Assembly: GCF_015831355.1 (NCBI RefSeq)
Contig: NZ_JADWYR010000001.1
Span: 2,232,001 to 2,296,000 of the forward strand
Direction: 5' to 3'
Source of the DNA: Panacibacter microcysteis
Lineage (GTDB): Bacteria > Bacteroidota > Bacteroidia > Chitinophagales > Chitinophagaceae
Length of the DNA stretch: 64,000 nt
Shown: piece after piece, positions 35,666 through 45,721 of the stretch
How the letters are laid out: each line of letters opens with the position of its first letter
Numbering within the stretch: position 1 is the first letter of the stretch
Translations under genes and position numbers: made by a program
The notes under the pieces: generated by a model
Databases searched by the model: none
Seen by the model: the letters and a program-made list of their open reading frames with translations, nothing else
Told to the model about the DNA's origin: nothing

Positions 35666-36460
35666 TTACCTTATCTGGTTCATCTTAATCATCAGCAGGA
35701 AGATAAGTGCTGCAATGATCCTGTACCATCCAAACACTTTAAAGCCGTGCTTTTTAAGAAAATCTACAAAAAACCGCATGGTTAAAAATGCAATAACAAA
35801 CGCTACAATATTGCCTACCATCAAAAGTTTAATATTGCCGCTGTTTAAAATATCAGGATTTGTTTTTACCGCTTTGAATAATTTATAGATGGTTGCTGCA
35901 GCCATGGTAGGTACCGCTAGAAAGAATGAAAATTCTGCGGCAAGCTTCCTGGATAATTTCTGCTGTAAACCTCCTATAATAGATGCTGCCGAACGGCTTA
36001 CACCCGGTATCAGCGCAGCGCACTGGCAAAGACCAATGATAAGCGCATTTTTTATGGTAATGTCTTTTTCTTCTTTTATTTCAACCTTGTAAAAAATGGT
36101 ATCAATAAACAACAAAACAAAACCGCCACCCAGTAAGGCCAGGGCTGTATATAATGGGTTCATCAGGAGAAGATCTATCTTATCTCCCAGTACGAAACCG
36201 AAAACCAGTGCCGGTATTACACCAATCGCCAGTTTAAAATAAAACGACCAGCTTTTAAAGTTGATGAATTTGCGCCAGTAAAGCACCACTACTGCCAGTA
36301 TTGCGCCAAATTGAATTGCTACTTCAAACAGTTTTGTAAAATCTTCTTTGCCGATTCCCATCAGTGAACTTACCATCACCATGTGGCCGGTTGAGGAAAT
36401 TGGTAAAAATTCAGTAAGACCTTCTACTATAGCTAACACTATTGCTTGAATGGTGGACAT
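35666..36460 (-). CDS. uppP: Undecaprenyl-diphosphatase UppP/BacA
   Basis: 264 residues, full length with about eight helices. Two catalytic signatures are intact: EGLTEFLPISSTGHMV (residues ~13-28, with the Glu-rich region 1) and ALIPGVSRSAASIIGGL (region 2, with the Ser/Arg of PGxSRS). It dephosphorylates undecaprenyl pyrophosphate to recycle the lipid carrier for peptidoglycan and polysaccharides. It lies downstream of DUF3098 and ftsX on the same strand, an arrangement seen repeatedly in Bacteroidota. Confidence 0.97.
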   Translation of the reverse strand: MSTIQAIVLAIVEGLTEFLPISSTGHMVMVSSLMGIGKEDFTKLFEVAIQFGAILAVVVLYWRKFINFKSWSFYFKLAIGVIPALVFGFVLGDKIDLLLMNPLYTALALLGGGFVLLFIDTIFYKVEIKEEKDITIKNALIIGLCQCAALIPGVSRSAASIIGGLQQKLSRKLAAEFSFFLAVPTMAAATIYKLFKAVKTNPDILNSGNIKLLMVGNIVAFVIAFLTMRFFVDFLKKHGFKVFGWYRIIAALIFLLMIKMNQIR

Positions 36461-36544
36461 ATAAAGTTTTGGTTTATTCTATTGTTGGATTAAATATGTG
36501 GTATTGCGCATAGGGGGTTAAAGAGGATAATACAGTCTTCGTCA

Positions 36545-36799
36545 TTACTTTGCAGCGGGCTTGGGTGATTTGAAAATCGCATAGACTTCTACAAGTAAGC
36601 CCAATACGATTAAGATAGGCGCTACAGTAATCCTGGTGGTGCTGTAAACAACATTATAGTCAAAAACAGCAGGATTTTCATTTTTGCCACCAGACATCAG
36701 GATCATGCCAAGAACAATTACAGCCGCACCAATTGCCATCCAGGTATAATTTTCCTTTGTGAATAACGCAGGTATTGCTTTTTGTTTCTGTTCTGCCAT
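36545..36799 (-). CDS. DUF3098-family two-helix membrane protein
   Basis: 84 residues from ATG 36799 (MAEQKQKAIPALFTKENYTW); a TTG eight codons earlier is the only alternative. Two transmembrane helices, WMAIGAAVIVLGMILMSGG and ITVAPILIVLGLLVEVYAIF, separated by a short loop with KNENPAVFDYNVVYSTTRI. It is typical of DUF3098, a short Bacteroidota protein normally located between ftsX and uppP. Function unknown. Position suggests some link with envelope or division; this is inference. Confidence 0.88.
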   Translation of the reverse strand: MAEQKQKAIPALFTKENYTWMAIGAAVIVLGMILMSGGKNENPAVFDYNVVYSTTRITVAPILIVLGLLVEVYAIFKSPKPAAK

Positions 36800-36941
36800 G
36801 CTGCTACTTTTAACGGGCTGCAAGATACTGTAATAAATTCTAAAAAAACAAGCGCCTTTGCTGCCCTGTAAGAAAAATGAATGAATTGTATACTAATAAA
36901 CGTTCTTAAGTAATGGTTCGCTCAATAGAGCTGTGATGCGC

Positions 36942-37817
36942 TCAATAAAGATCGTCCAGCTTCATTTTAAGATATTTCAATACGCTCCTGTATGTACTAA
37001 ACAAGGAAATACCAACGCCCAAAAAGATCATACCACCAAAAAGTATCAGGTTTAATTGCATGTCCCTGATCGCTTTCAGCCAAGGAATGAGATTTTCAAG
37101 CCAGGTAATCAATCCAAGCAAAACGGCAATTGCTATACCCGCACTTATCAAACCGTTAATAATGGCCCTTATATTCATTGGCCGGCTTATAAAATTGCGG
37201 GTAGCACCAACCATCTGCATCGTTTTAATCAGGAACCTGTTACTAAACATTGCCAGTCTTATAGTATTGTCAATGCTGAATATTACAATAATGCACAACA
37301 CAACAGAGATCACGATAAATGCAATGCTGAATATCCTGGTCTTTTCGCTGATACTGCTTACCAGTACCTGCGGGTATTGAAGATCGGTAATCTGATTACT
37401 GTACTGCGACAGCAATAAAGACGAGATCATTTTCAGGCTGTCAGGGTTTACATAATCAGCCTTTGCAAAAAAATCAATGCTTTCCGGCAGCGGGTTTACA
37501 TCGAGTATCTTTCCCCAGTCTTCATTGTTGTCTTTGTTCCACAATGCTTTTGCAGCCTCTTTGTCAATATACTTCACATCTTTTGCAAAAGGCTGCCCGG
37601 CAATAAACTGCTGTATCTGCGCAATGGTATCTTTATTCTGCGTGCGCAGGTATGCGCTTATACGTATGTCTTCTTTAAACGTATTTCCCACTTTGCTAAA
37701 GTTCAGCAACATCCAACCCATTACACCCATAATCACCAGCACAAGCGCCACGCCCACGATGCTGTAGATATAATTTGGCTTGCTGCGTCTTAATGAAGAT
37801 TTACCCGATTCAGCCAT
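36942..37817 (-). CDS. ftsX: Cell division ABC transporter permease FtsX
   Basis: 291 residues, four transmembrane helices: IVGVALVLVIMGVMGWMLL near the N-terminus, a large extracytoplasmic domain (residues ~45-165, KEDIRISAYLRTQNKDTIAQIQQFIA...FFAKADYVNP), then three C-terminal helices with VLVSSISEKTRIFSIAFIVISVV, RLAMFSNRFLIKTMQMVGATRNFISRPM (coupling segment) and LFGGMIFLGVGISLFSTYRSV. With FtsE it regulates peptidoglycan hydrolases at the division septum. ftsE is not within the window. First gene of the ftsX-DUF3098-uppP set. Confidence 0.95.
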   Translation of the reverse strand: MAESGKSSLRRSKPNYIYSIVGVALVLVIMGVMGWMLLNFSKVGNTFKEDIRISAYLRTQNKDTIAQIQQFIAGQPFAKDVKYIDKEAAKALWNKDNNEDWGKILDVNPLPESIDFFAKADYVNPDSLKMISSLLLSQYSNQITDLQYPQVLVSSISEKTRIFSIAFIVISVVLCIIVIFSIDNTIRLAMFSNRFLIKTMQMVGATRNFISRPMNIRAIINGLISAGIAIAVLLGLITWLENLIPWLKAIRDMQLNLILFGGMIFLGVGISLFSTYRSVLKYLKMKLDDLY

Positions 37818-37961
37818 ACAATTGATTTAATGGATTATGCAACGTTCAGTGCATGCCGCGCAAATTTAGGGGATTCGCTTACATTTGCACTCACTCTTAA
37901 CGTTAGTTTTACGGGCTTATTATGTTGATTTTTAATTTTATGAAGTCAGCAGCAGATCGTG

Positions 37962-38142
37962 TGGCATCGCCTGTTGCGTCGCACTCTTGTACTGGCGAAG
38001 CAATGTTGGGCAACAGCGCACAGTGAGTATTGCGCTCTGGAATCTTTAGCAGCAAAGCAGGAGTTAAATAGTAAGACTGTGCCAGAAGCCTGCAGCTCAT
38101 AAAAGCTATGTTGTACAAGAGTGCGACGCAACGAAAGCATCA
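37962..38142. repeat. Paired dispersed repeat (MITE-like element), type A at both ends
   Basis: The left end is TGGCATCGCCTGTTGCGTCGC (core 37973-37992, GTTGCGTCGCACTCTTGTAC). The right core is at 38113-38132 (GTACAAGAGTGCGACGCAAC). The two cores are exact inverted copies, with a 120-bp spacer that shows poor inner arms. It is the shortest pair, in the 386-bp divergent spacer between ftsX and leuS; the rest of the spacer shows no gene. Confidence 0.87.
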
Positions 38143-38203
38143 TAAGCGTTATACAGCCCGGCCCATAAACTAACCATAACATAAACTTATAACAAGCATT
38201 TAG

Positions 38204-41017
38204 ATGGAATACAACTTCGGACAAATAGAGCAAAAATGGCAGGAGCAATGGAAGGAGCAGCAAGTATATAAAGTGTCTAACGATTCATCCAAACCAAAAT
38301 ATTACGTGCTCGATATGTTTCCCTACCCCAGCGGTGCGGGGCTGCATGTAGGCCACCCGCTTGGCTATATAGCCAGCGATATTTTTGCACGCTTCAAAAG
38401 ACTCAAAGGTTATAACGTTTTACACCCGATGGGTTACGATGCTTTTGGGTTGCCAGCAGAGCAATATGCTATTGAACATGGCGTACACCCCGCAATAAGC
38501 ACCCGGCAAAACATCGGCAACTTTCGCAGCCAGCTCGATAAAATTGGTTTTTGTTTCGATTGGGACAGGGAAGTAAAAACAGCCGATGCCAGCTACTACA
38601 AGTGGACACAATGGATCTTCCTGCAGTTGTTTAAAAGCTTCTACAACAGGCAGCACAACAAAGCCGAAAGTATAGATACACTGGTTGAAATCTTCGAATC
38701 AGAAGGAAACAAACACCATCCTTTTCCCAATGCCAACTATAAACCGGCAGCTACCGGCAGCAATCATTTTACAGCCAGCCAATGGAAAAGCTTTGATGTT
38801 GCAACACAGCAAAATATTTTAATGGAATATCGCCTGGCCTACTGCGGCTATGGTGAAGTAAACTGGTGCGAAGCGCTGGGAACAGTACTTGCAAATGACG
38901 AGGTAGTAAATGGTGTAAGTGAGCGTGGCGGCTACCCGGTAGTAAAAAAGAAACTGCGCCAGTGGTACCTCCGTATTACCGAGTATGCAGACCGCTTGCT
39001 GCAGGGGCTCGATACTGTTGATTTTAGTGATGCCATGAAAGAAATGCAAAGCAACTGGATCGGTAAGAGCTTTGGAGCAGAAATAGAATTCAGCGTACAC
39101 GACAGCGAGGAAAAGCTGGTGGTTTATACTACCAGGCCCGATACCATTTTTGGTGTCGATTTTATGGTGGTAGCGCCGGAACATGAGCTGATAGAAAAGA
39201 TCACTACCGGCAAGCACCGGCAGGAAGTAGATGATTACATCGCCTATGTAAAAAGCCGTAGCGAAAGAGAACGTATGGCAGAAAAAACGATCAGCGGCGC
39301 ATTTACCGGTGCATACGCCATTAATCCTTTGAACTACAGGGAAATTCCCATTTATATCAGCGAATATGTTTTGGCGGGGTACGGTACAGGCGCTATCATG
39401 GCCGTACCGTGCGGAGATGAAAGAGACTTTCGTTTCGCCAAACATTTTAATATCAACATCACCAACATCATCGGTGATAAGTTTAACGGCGAAGAAGCCA
39501 ATCCAACGCATGATGCAGAATTGGTAGATAGTGATTTTGTAACCGGTATGCTGATGAAAGATGCCACGGAAGAAATCATGCGGGCACTCGAAGGATGGGG
39601 CAAAGGCAAACGCAAGGTGAATTATAAAATGCGCGACGCTGCTTTCAGCCGGCAGCGCTACTGGGGCGAGCCATTCCCGATAAAATGGGAAAACGGTATT
39701 GCGATACCAATGGATGAAAGCGAATTGCCACTCGAACTGCCTTTTGTAGAAAGTTATAAGCCCGGCCCGGAAGGCGAGGGGCCACTGGCCAATATTCCCG
39801 AATGGACCGCTCAAAACCTGGAGACCAATACCATGCCCGGCTATGCAGGCTCATCCTGGTATTTTTTGCGTTATATGGACCCGCACAATGATGAAACATT
39901 CTGCAGCCGCGATGCCAGCAATTACTGGGGCCAGGTAGATCTTTATATCGGCGGTACAGAACATGCCGTTGGCCATTTGCTGTATAGCCGCATGTGGACG
40001 AAATTTTTATACGACCGCGATCTGATAAGCCATGACGAACCGTACAAAAGACTGGTTAACCAGGGTATGATACAGGGAAGCAGCAGGTTTGTGTACCGCA
40101 TAAAAAATACAAACCAGTTTGTATCGCACGGGCAAAAAGCCGGTTACGATGTACAACCTTTACATGTGGATGTAAACCTCGTAAACGGGCTGGAGCTTGA
40201 TGTGGAAGCCTTCAAAAAATGGCGGCCCGAATATGCAGATGCAGAATTTGTTTTTGAAGATGGCACCATTTCCTTCCAGTGCAGCACTGGTAACCAGGAG
40301 TTGAAATACCTATGCGGCAGCGAGGTAGAGAAAATGAGTAAGTCGAAATTTAATACAGTAAATCCAAACGATCTTGTTATTAAATACGGCGCAGATACTT
40401 TTCGTATGTACGAGATGTTTTTGGGCCCCGTGGAGCAAAGCAAACCCTGGGATACCAAAGGCATTGAGGGTGTACATCGCTTCCTGCGCAAACTGTGGCG
40501 GCTGTTTTTTGATGAAGCAAAAGGAACTGCTGTATGGAATAACGAAACAGCAACAGATGCGGAACTAAAAGTGCTCCACAAAACAATAAAGAAGATTGAA
40601 GAAGATACCGAACGCTTCTCTTTTAATACGGCAGTAAGTGCATTTATGGTTTGTGTAAATGAACTGCACGATCTTAAATGCTACAAGAAAGAGGTACTGC
40701 AGCAGTTGCTCGTATTGTTAGCGCCATATGCCCCGCACATAAGCGAAGAATTATGGCACCTTCTTGGCAATGAAGGAACAATTCTCGATGCCGCCTACCC
40801 GGCACTGGAAGAAAAGTACCTGAAAGAATCATCTAAGGAATACCCGGTAAGCATTAATGGTAAAATGCGCACTACCATTACGATTGCGCTCGATGTAGAT
40901 CAGCAGGAAGTAGAAAGAATTGTACTTGCAAACGATGTGGTGCAAAAGTGGCTGGAGGGTAAACCACCTAAGCGGATCATCTACGTGAAAAACAAAATGG
41001 TAAACGTGGTTATTTAA
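38204..41017 (+). CDS. leuS: Leucyl-tRNA synthetase
   Basis: 937 residues. Class I signature HVGH at residues 48-51 within YPSGAGLHVGHPLGY, followed by VLHPMGYDAFGLPAEQYAIEHG. CP1 editing domain with TTRPDTIFGVDFMV and the GTGAIMAVPCGDERD site. KMSKS at 710-714 (EKMSKSKFNTVNP) and the anticodon-binding domain (GVHRFLRKLWRLF...). An insertion between ~500 and ~640 fits the bacterial leucine-specific domain, and an extra segment between 610 and 700 (FVYRIKNTNQFVSHGQKAGYDV...) is seen in Bacteroidota LeuS. Charges tRNA-Leu. Monocistronic with its own terminator. Confidence 0.98.
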   Translation: MEYNFGQIEQKWQEQWKEQQVYKVSNDSSKPKYYVLDMFPYPSGAGLHVGHPLGYIASDIFARFKRLKGYNVLHPMGYDAFGLPAEQYAIEHGVHPAISTRQNIGNFRSQLDKIGFCFDWDREVKTADASYYKWTQWIFLQLFKSFYNRQHNKAESIDTLVEIFESEGNKHHPFPNANYKPAATGSNHFTASQWKSFDVATQQNILMEYRLAYCGYGEVNWCEALGTVLANDEVVNGVSERGGYPVVKKKLRQWYLRITEYADRLLQGLDTVDFSDAMKEMQSNWIGKSFGAEIEFSVHDSEEKLVVYTTRPDTIFGVDFMVVAPEHELIEKITTGKHRQEVDDYIAYVKSRSERERMAEKTISGAFTGAYAINPLNYREIPIYISEYVLAGYGTGAIMAVPCGDERDFRFAKHFNINITNIIGDKFNGEEANPTHDAELVDSDFVTGMLMKDATEEIMRALEGWGKGKRKVNYKMRDAAFSRQRYWGEPFPIKWENGIAIPMDESELPLELPFVESYKPGPEGEGPLANIPEWTAQNLETNTMPGYAGSSWYFLRYMDPHNDETFCSRDASNYWGQVDLYIGGTEHAVGHLLYSRMWTKFLYDRDLISHDEPYKRLVNQGMIQGSSRFVYRIKNTNQFVSHGQKAGYDVQPLHVDVNLVNGLELDVEAFKKWRPEYADAEFVFEDGTISFQCSTGNQELKYLCGSEVEKMSKSKFNTVNPNDLVIKYGADTFRMYEMFLGPVEQSKPWDTKGIEGVHRFLRKLWRLFFDEAKGTAVWNNETATDAELKVLHKTIKKIEEDTERFSFNTAVSAFMVCVNELHDLKCYKKEVLQQLLVLLAPYAPHISEELWHLLGNEGTILDAAYPALEEKYLKESSKEYPVSINGKMRTTITIALDVDQQEVERIVLANDVVQKWLEGKPPKRIIYVKNKMVNVVI

Positions 41018-41045
41018 TTTACCGCATCCAAACACCCGATTATAG

Positions 41046-41074
41046 GCCGTTGCAGCAGTGCAGCGGCTTTTTTT
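41046..41074 (+). terminator. Rho-independent terminator of leuS
   Basis: A 9-bp stem GCCGTTGCA / TGCAGCGGC (one G-U), loop GCAG, followed by a T run. Confidence 0.88.
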
Positions 41075-41098
41075 GTGGGCGGGCTGTATTACTACTAT

Positions 41099-41380
41099 CA
41101 ACACCTGTTGTGTCACTCACTTGTGCGTTCAGATCATTATGCGGCACAGGCTATCATGCTCATTTTACAACAGCTTATCTTAAAGACGAAGCTCTAACGC
41201 TTTAATGTTGGTGGCTTCTTTTACAACCTACCAGCCGTACATAAAGAGGATGTGTGATTGTAGAAACTGTTGATGATGGCCGGACAATGCACCTGTTGTT
41301 TACAGCCTGTACGTGGAAAGAGCAGCCATAGCTGCCATGAAAATATACAGTACAAGTGAGTGACACAACAGGCGATGCCA
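41099..41380. repeat. Paired dispersed repeat (MITE-like element), type B at both ends
   Basis: The left core is at 41107-41126 (GTTGTGTCACTCACTTGTGC). The right core is at 41350-41369 (GTACAAGTGAGTGACACAAC), followed by the full outer end AGGCGATGCCA. The right inner arm CAGCCATAGCTGCCATG is present; the left one is partial (TTATGCGGC). It occupies most of the 420-bp gap between convergent leuS and the response regulator gene. Confidence 0.85.
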
Positions 41381-41437
41381 CGAAGCACCGCTGCCGGCAA
41401 CCAATATATGTTGCCCTGCAATTGAAATAAACGATTG

Positions 41438-41806
41438 TTATTGCATTGATGCGGTAGTGTATTTACCCGCTGCGTTTACGATGTCTTTAATATCGAAAGG
41501 TTTTGGTATTACAGCATCTGCGCCGCATGACTCGCCAATTTCCTGCAGGTTACGGTTTGCGGAAATGAGTATTACGGGTATAGCAGAAGTGGTGGTGTTA
41601 TTTTTTAATGAGCGGCAGATTTCACTGCCATCGCTGCCAGACATACGGATGTCAAGAAAAATAAGGTCTGGCAGTTGAGTGATACCTGTAAGGGATCTGC
41701 CGTCTGGAGAAGTGATGACCTCGTATCCGCGACCTTCGAGAATAATCGTTAAAACTTCAAGGATATCCGGATCATCATCTGCTACATAAATCTTCTTCTT
41801 AATCAT
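41438..41806 (-). CDS. Stand-alone response regulator receiver protein
   Basis: 122 residues, a CheY-like receiver only: acidic triad D10-D11-D12 (YVADDDPDILEVL), phospho-acceptor D52 (LIFLDIRMSGSDG), switch ISANR and Lys in VIPKPFDIKDI. No output domain. It starts 1 bp after the stop of the large multi-PAS kinase, so it is almost certainly translated with it and receives its phosphoryl group, acting as a shuttle or protein-interaction output. Confidence 0.95.
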   Translation of the reverse strand: MIKKKIYVADDDPDILEVLTIILEGRGYEVITSPDGRSLTGITQLPDLIFLDIRMSGSDGSEICRSLKNNTTTSAIPVILISANRNLQEIGESCGADAVIPKPFDIKDIVNAAGKYTTASMQ

Positions 41807-41807
41807 G

Positions 41808-44800
41808 TTATGTATTTAAAGGAAGGCTAAAACTGAATACTGAACCTTTGCCTTTTTCACTTTGTACCCAGATCTCGCCGTTCTGCCTTTTTATAATTTC
41901 AGCTGAAATGTAAAGACCCAGACCAAGGCCTGGAAATGTGCTAACCTGTGCTTCCGCTTCCCTGTAAAACCTGTCGAAAATGTACGGAAGGCTTTCTTTC
42001 GATATCCCTATCCCGAAGTCTGTAACACTACATGTAACCTTTTTGTTCGTTTGTTCTACTTTGACAATTACCCGGTCGGCTTCGGGGGAATACTTGATTG
42101 CGTTAGTGAGGAGGTTGATCAAAACCTGCCCGGTTCTGTCTCTATCTCCAATAATTGAACCATTCCAGTCAGCTAATTGAGTTTCAATTCTTTTCGTAGT
42201 GGTTATACCAACCTGCTCAATTACTTCCGAAATTAATTCATAGAAATCAAAAACTACCTGTTGAAATTTCATTTTCCCGCCTTCCATCCTTGCTATATCA
42301 AGCAGATCCTGTACGAGTACGTTTAATTTATTTATCTGAGACACCATCTTGTTGAGCAATGCTGCCGAGGGTTTATCATTGGCATTAAGTGCCCGCTCAT
42401 GAAGGAACTGCGCAAAACCTTTAACCGAAGTTAAAGGAGTTTTTAATTCGTGCGTCACAATTCCCATAAAATCATCTTTACGCTGTTGTTCGGTTTTTTC
42501 CTCAGTTATGTCCATAATAGTACCCACTATTCTCATAGGTATGGCGTCTATATCATACATTACCCGTCCCTGCGTCCTTATCCACCGGATCATTTTATCG
42601 CCTTTTAAAATGCGTGCCTCATAAAAATAGTTTCCGGATTTAATGGCCGCGCTAAAGGCTTTTTCCACGATAGATTTCAGGTCTTCCGGGTGAATATGAC
42701 TCCTCATTTGTGCATAGGTGAGCAGCGTGTTAGACGTGTGGCCAAATATTTCAGCAAGCCTGGGTGTATAAATAACTTCAAACGTATGCAGGTTAAGATC
42801 GAAAGAACCGGTATTGGTGTACTCGAGGGCCATATTCAGGCGCTGCTCGCTTTCTTCTACCCGCTGTAATGCCAGTTTATTCTGGGTTATATCAAGGTTT
42901 ACACCAACCAGTGTTACAGCTTTGTCGTCTTCGTTGTAGGTAACCTTACCTGCGGTCCTTAGCCAGTGTGTGCTTCCATCAGGCCATGTTACGGGGTACT
43001 CGCAGTTAAAGACGCTTTTGTTTTTAATGGCTTCTTCAATGCCTGCATTATACATGTCACGGTAGTGTGGGGTAAGTTGTCTCAGCAGGTCCTGCAGGTT
43101 GAACTGCACATCGGGGCTAAAGCCATAGTTTGCTTTACACTGCGGTGTACAGTTAATAAAGCCAGTATCAAAATCCAGTTCATAAGAGCCCAGCCTTGCA
43201 GCATCCAATGCTATTTCAAGTCTTTGATTGATTCTTTGTAACTCGTTTTCGCTTTCTTCAACCCGTTTGCGTGCTAATACCTGCGGTGTAACATCGTAGC
43301 TGGTCATGAGTATATCGAAACCCTCCTTGAAATAGCTGGTAATTCTCTTGAACACCAGGTTTAGGTAGAATTTCTTTAGCTGACCGTCAGGTGTTTCAAT
43401 ATATGCCTGCTGTTCGTTGCCTTTGTATATGATACCGGTGCTATACACTTCGGCCAGTGGCTCTATATACGACTGGCCGGCCAGTTCGGGAAGTGCTTTT
43501 ATGAGTGGCTGCCCGATAACATCTTCCGTTTTATTCCATAGCTCGAGCATGGCATCATTTGCTATTTCAATGGTGTAGTCCCTGCCACGGAGGAGCGCCT
43601 TTGGTACCGGGCTTTCCTGTATTAATGAACGAAAATGTTTTTCACTTTCTTCCAGTTTTTGCTGTGCATTTTTTTCTGCCGAGATTTCCTTTAACGTGCC
43701 CAGTAAGCGCAGCGGTTTACCGTTATCATCAAAAAATACACGTGCCTGGTTTCTTATCCAGTGTATGCTGCCATCTCGCCATTTAATGCGTACATCATAG
43801 AACAATTTACCGCCGGGGTCATTAAATGCGCGCTGATAAGCGGCAGCCCTTATATGCCGGTCTTCCGGCAGCACCATCTTTATACTTTCTTCCTGTGGTA
43901 TAAGGTAGTCGAGCCCGAAGATGCGGTAAAACCTGGGTGTGGCATGTGTTTCGCCTGTAAGCAGGTTAAGATCAAAACTGGCAAGATCGCCTGCTTCCAT
44001 TGCTATGCGTACCCTTTCTTCTGCATCTATGAGTTTCTGTTTAGATAAAACCTGCTCTGTAATATCTGTTGCAATATGAAGAACGCCATATACATCGCCT
44101 TTCTCATTTTTAAGCGGTGTGTAAGTGAAGTTGAAGTAAAACAACTGGCTGTTACCGCCGTTTATGATTTCAACTTTTTCTTCATTTGTATGGTATTGGA
44201 TACCCGTTTTAAAAACTGTTTCGAGTACCTGGTAAAAAGGCTGTACTTCGAGGTCGGGAAGTATTTCGCGCAGCGTTCTGCCAATAACGGATTTGTCTTT
44301 ATCCCATACTTTCAGCAAAGCCTCGTTGGCCATCTTAATGCGCATTTCGGCGCCGATGTAAATGGCGAAAGGCGTAGGGGCCGCATTGATATAATCCCTG
44401 AATGCGCCTTCATTCTCCGCCAGCTGCAGTTTGGATCTTACCATGTGTGTTACATCGTTCGCAACAACAATGGCACCTTTTATTTCCCCGTCGAAAAAAA
44501 GCGGCTGGTAAATGAAATTGAAAAAAGCCAGTTCTATGTTTCCGTTTCTTTTAAGATTGCTGGGAAATTCGTAACCGGCGAACGTTTCTCCTGTTTTAAA
44601 AACCTTGGTTACAATTGGCCTGGCGATGTATTCCATTTCCGGCAGTACATCAAACATTGGTTTGTATAAAACATCTTCCAGCTTGCGATCTACGATATCA
44701 AGGTATGTTTTATTGGCCGCGGTAAACACAAATTCGGCACCCATGAATATGGCGATGCCTACAGGTGTTTGGTCTACGATATCCAAAAAGCGTTTTTCGT

Positions 44801-45329
44801 AGTTTTCAAACCTTTTAAGTGCCCTTATCTTTTCAGTAGTTTCATTGCATACAAGCAACACACCTGCTATTTCATCGTGTTCGTTTCTTACGGCAGAATA
44901 ACAAAATGTCCAAAATGTTTCTTCCAGTTTACCATTCTTATAAAGCGGTACCTGCTGGTCTTCCTGCAGGTCGGTATGTACACCGCTGAGTGTATTATCT
45001 ATTGCGGGTTTTATACTGTACCACTTCTCAGGCCATACATCTTTACCGGGTTTACCCATTGCCCAGGGATGCTTTGCTCTATTACCCAATGTCTGGTGAA
45101 ATGCATCGTTGTAAAAGCAAGTTTGTTCAGCGCCCCAGAACAGCAACATAGGCAGCCGGGCGTTTAGCACTATGCCAAGCGCGGTTTTAAGACTTTGAGG
45201 CCATTCATCCAGGTCTCCCAAAGACGTATTGCCCCAGTCTATAGAAGCAATAAGCTCAGACGCTTCGAAACCACCTTTAAGAAAGTTTTGTTTTGCCGAC
45301 CTGGTATGCTCACTAAACTTCATGCTCAA
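41808..45329 (-). CDS. Cytosolic histidine kinase with seven PAS domains
   Basis: 1173 residues without an evident signal or membrane helix. Seven PAS-like modules can be delimited by their PAC ends: LLVCNETTEK, VVANDVTHMV, HIATDITEQV, LGTLKEISAEK, MTSYDVTPQV, VGVNLDITQNK and VGTIMDITEEK. The PAS_3-type ones (4, 6, 7) carry the WxxxxGxxxWxxxxxRV pattern. The dimerisation domain has the H-box VTHELKTPLTSVKGF with H960, followed by HATPase boxes (NLLTNAIKYSP, DFGIGI, GLGLGLYIS). Likely senses redox, ligand or small-molecule cues. Its receiver partner is the next gene, 1 bp downstream. Confidence 0.95.
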   Translation of the reverse strand: MSMKFSEHTRSAKQNFLKGGFEASELIASIDWGNTSLGDLDEWPQSLKTALGIVLNARLPMLLFWGAEQTCFYNDAFHQTLGNRAKHPWAMGKPGKDVWPEKWYSIKPAIDNTLSGVHTDLQEDQQVPLYKNGKLEETFWTFCYSAVRNEHDEIAGVLLVCNETTEKIRALKRFENYEKRFLDIVDQTPVGIAIFMGAEFVFTAANKTYLDIVDRKLEDVLYKPMFDVLPEMEYIARPIVTKVFKTGETFAGYEFPSNLKRNGNIELAFFNFIYQPLFFDGEIKGAIVVANDVTHMVRSKLQLAENEGAFRDYINAAPTPFAIYIGAEMRIKMANEALLKVWDKDKSVIGRTLREILPDLEVQPFYQVLETVFKTGIQYHTNEEKVEIINGGNSQLFYFNFTYTPLKNEKGDVYGVLHIATDITEQVLSKQKLIDAEERVRIAMEAGDLASFDLNLLTGETHATPRFYRIFGLDYLIPQEESIKMVLPEDRHIRAAAYQRAFNDPGGKLFYDVRIKWRDGSIHWIRNQARVFFDDNGKPLRLLGTLKEISAEKNAQQKLEESEKHFRSLIQESPVPKALLRGRDYTIEIANDAMLELWNKTEDVIGQPLIKALPELAGQSYIEPLAEVYSTGIIYKGNEQQAYIETPDGQLKKFYLNLVFKRITSYFKEGFDILMTSYDVTPQVLARKRVEESENELQRINQRLEIALDAARLGSYELDFDTGFINCTPQCKANYGFSPDVQFNLQDLLRQLTPHYRDMYNAGIEEAIKNKSVFNCEYPVTWPDGSTHWLRTAGKVTYNEDDKAVTLVGVNLDITQNKLALQRVEESEQRLNMALEYTNTGSFDLNLHTFEVIYTPRLAEIFGHTSNTLLTYAQMRSHIHPEDLKSIVEKAFSAAIKSGNYFYEARILKGDKMIRWIRTQGRVMYDIDAIPMRIVGTIMDITEEKTEQQRKDDFMGIVTHELKTPLTSVKGFAQFLHERALNANDKPSAALLNKMVSQINKLNVLVQDLLDIARMEGGKMKFQQVVFDFYELISEVIEQVGITTTKRIETQLADWNGSIIGDRDRTGQVLINLLTNAIKYSPEADRVIVKVEQTNKKVTCSVTDFGIGISKESLPYIFDRFYREAEAQVSTFPGLGLGLYISAEIIKRQNGEIWVQSEKGKGSVFSFSLPLNT

Positions 45330-45721
45330 ATATTATAAAAAATTTCATTTGACGGCATTTGCATGCCTGGTACTTTTTAAGTTGTTGATCAATGATTTCA
45401 GAACATGCATATGTATGTTCCTTGTGTACTGATCTTTTTTCTGAAGGGGAGTAACGCATGTTATGCAGACATTCCTGTTGTGGAATGCGCATTGCCAAGG
45501 TGTGCTTGCTGGTGGAAGTGGGAGGCAGTGTTTTTCAGCGCCTTTGTAAACAGTTCTCTTTTAGACCTGATTCGCAATAACTCTTTGAACTGATTTCGGG
45601 GAAAAATTAGTTCATTTTTTTCATAAAAATGCACAACGGCGATAAATAGTTTGATAGTAAGAAACAAACAGCAGCTATTACAACAGCCATTCGTCTTCGC
45701 ATTGCTGAATAATGCTTTACA

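Noticed and set aside
38819-39814. Long antisense ORF (331 codons) opposite leuS
   Set aside because: leuS is unambiguous on the plus strand; the antisense frame has no recognisable motif and odd composition.
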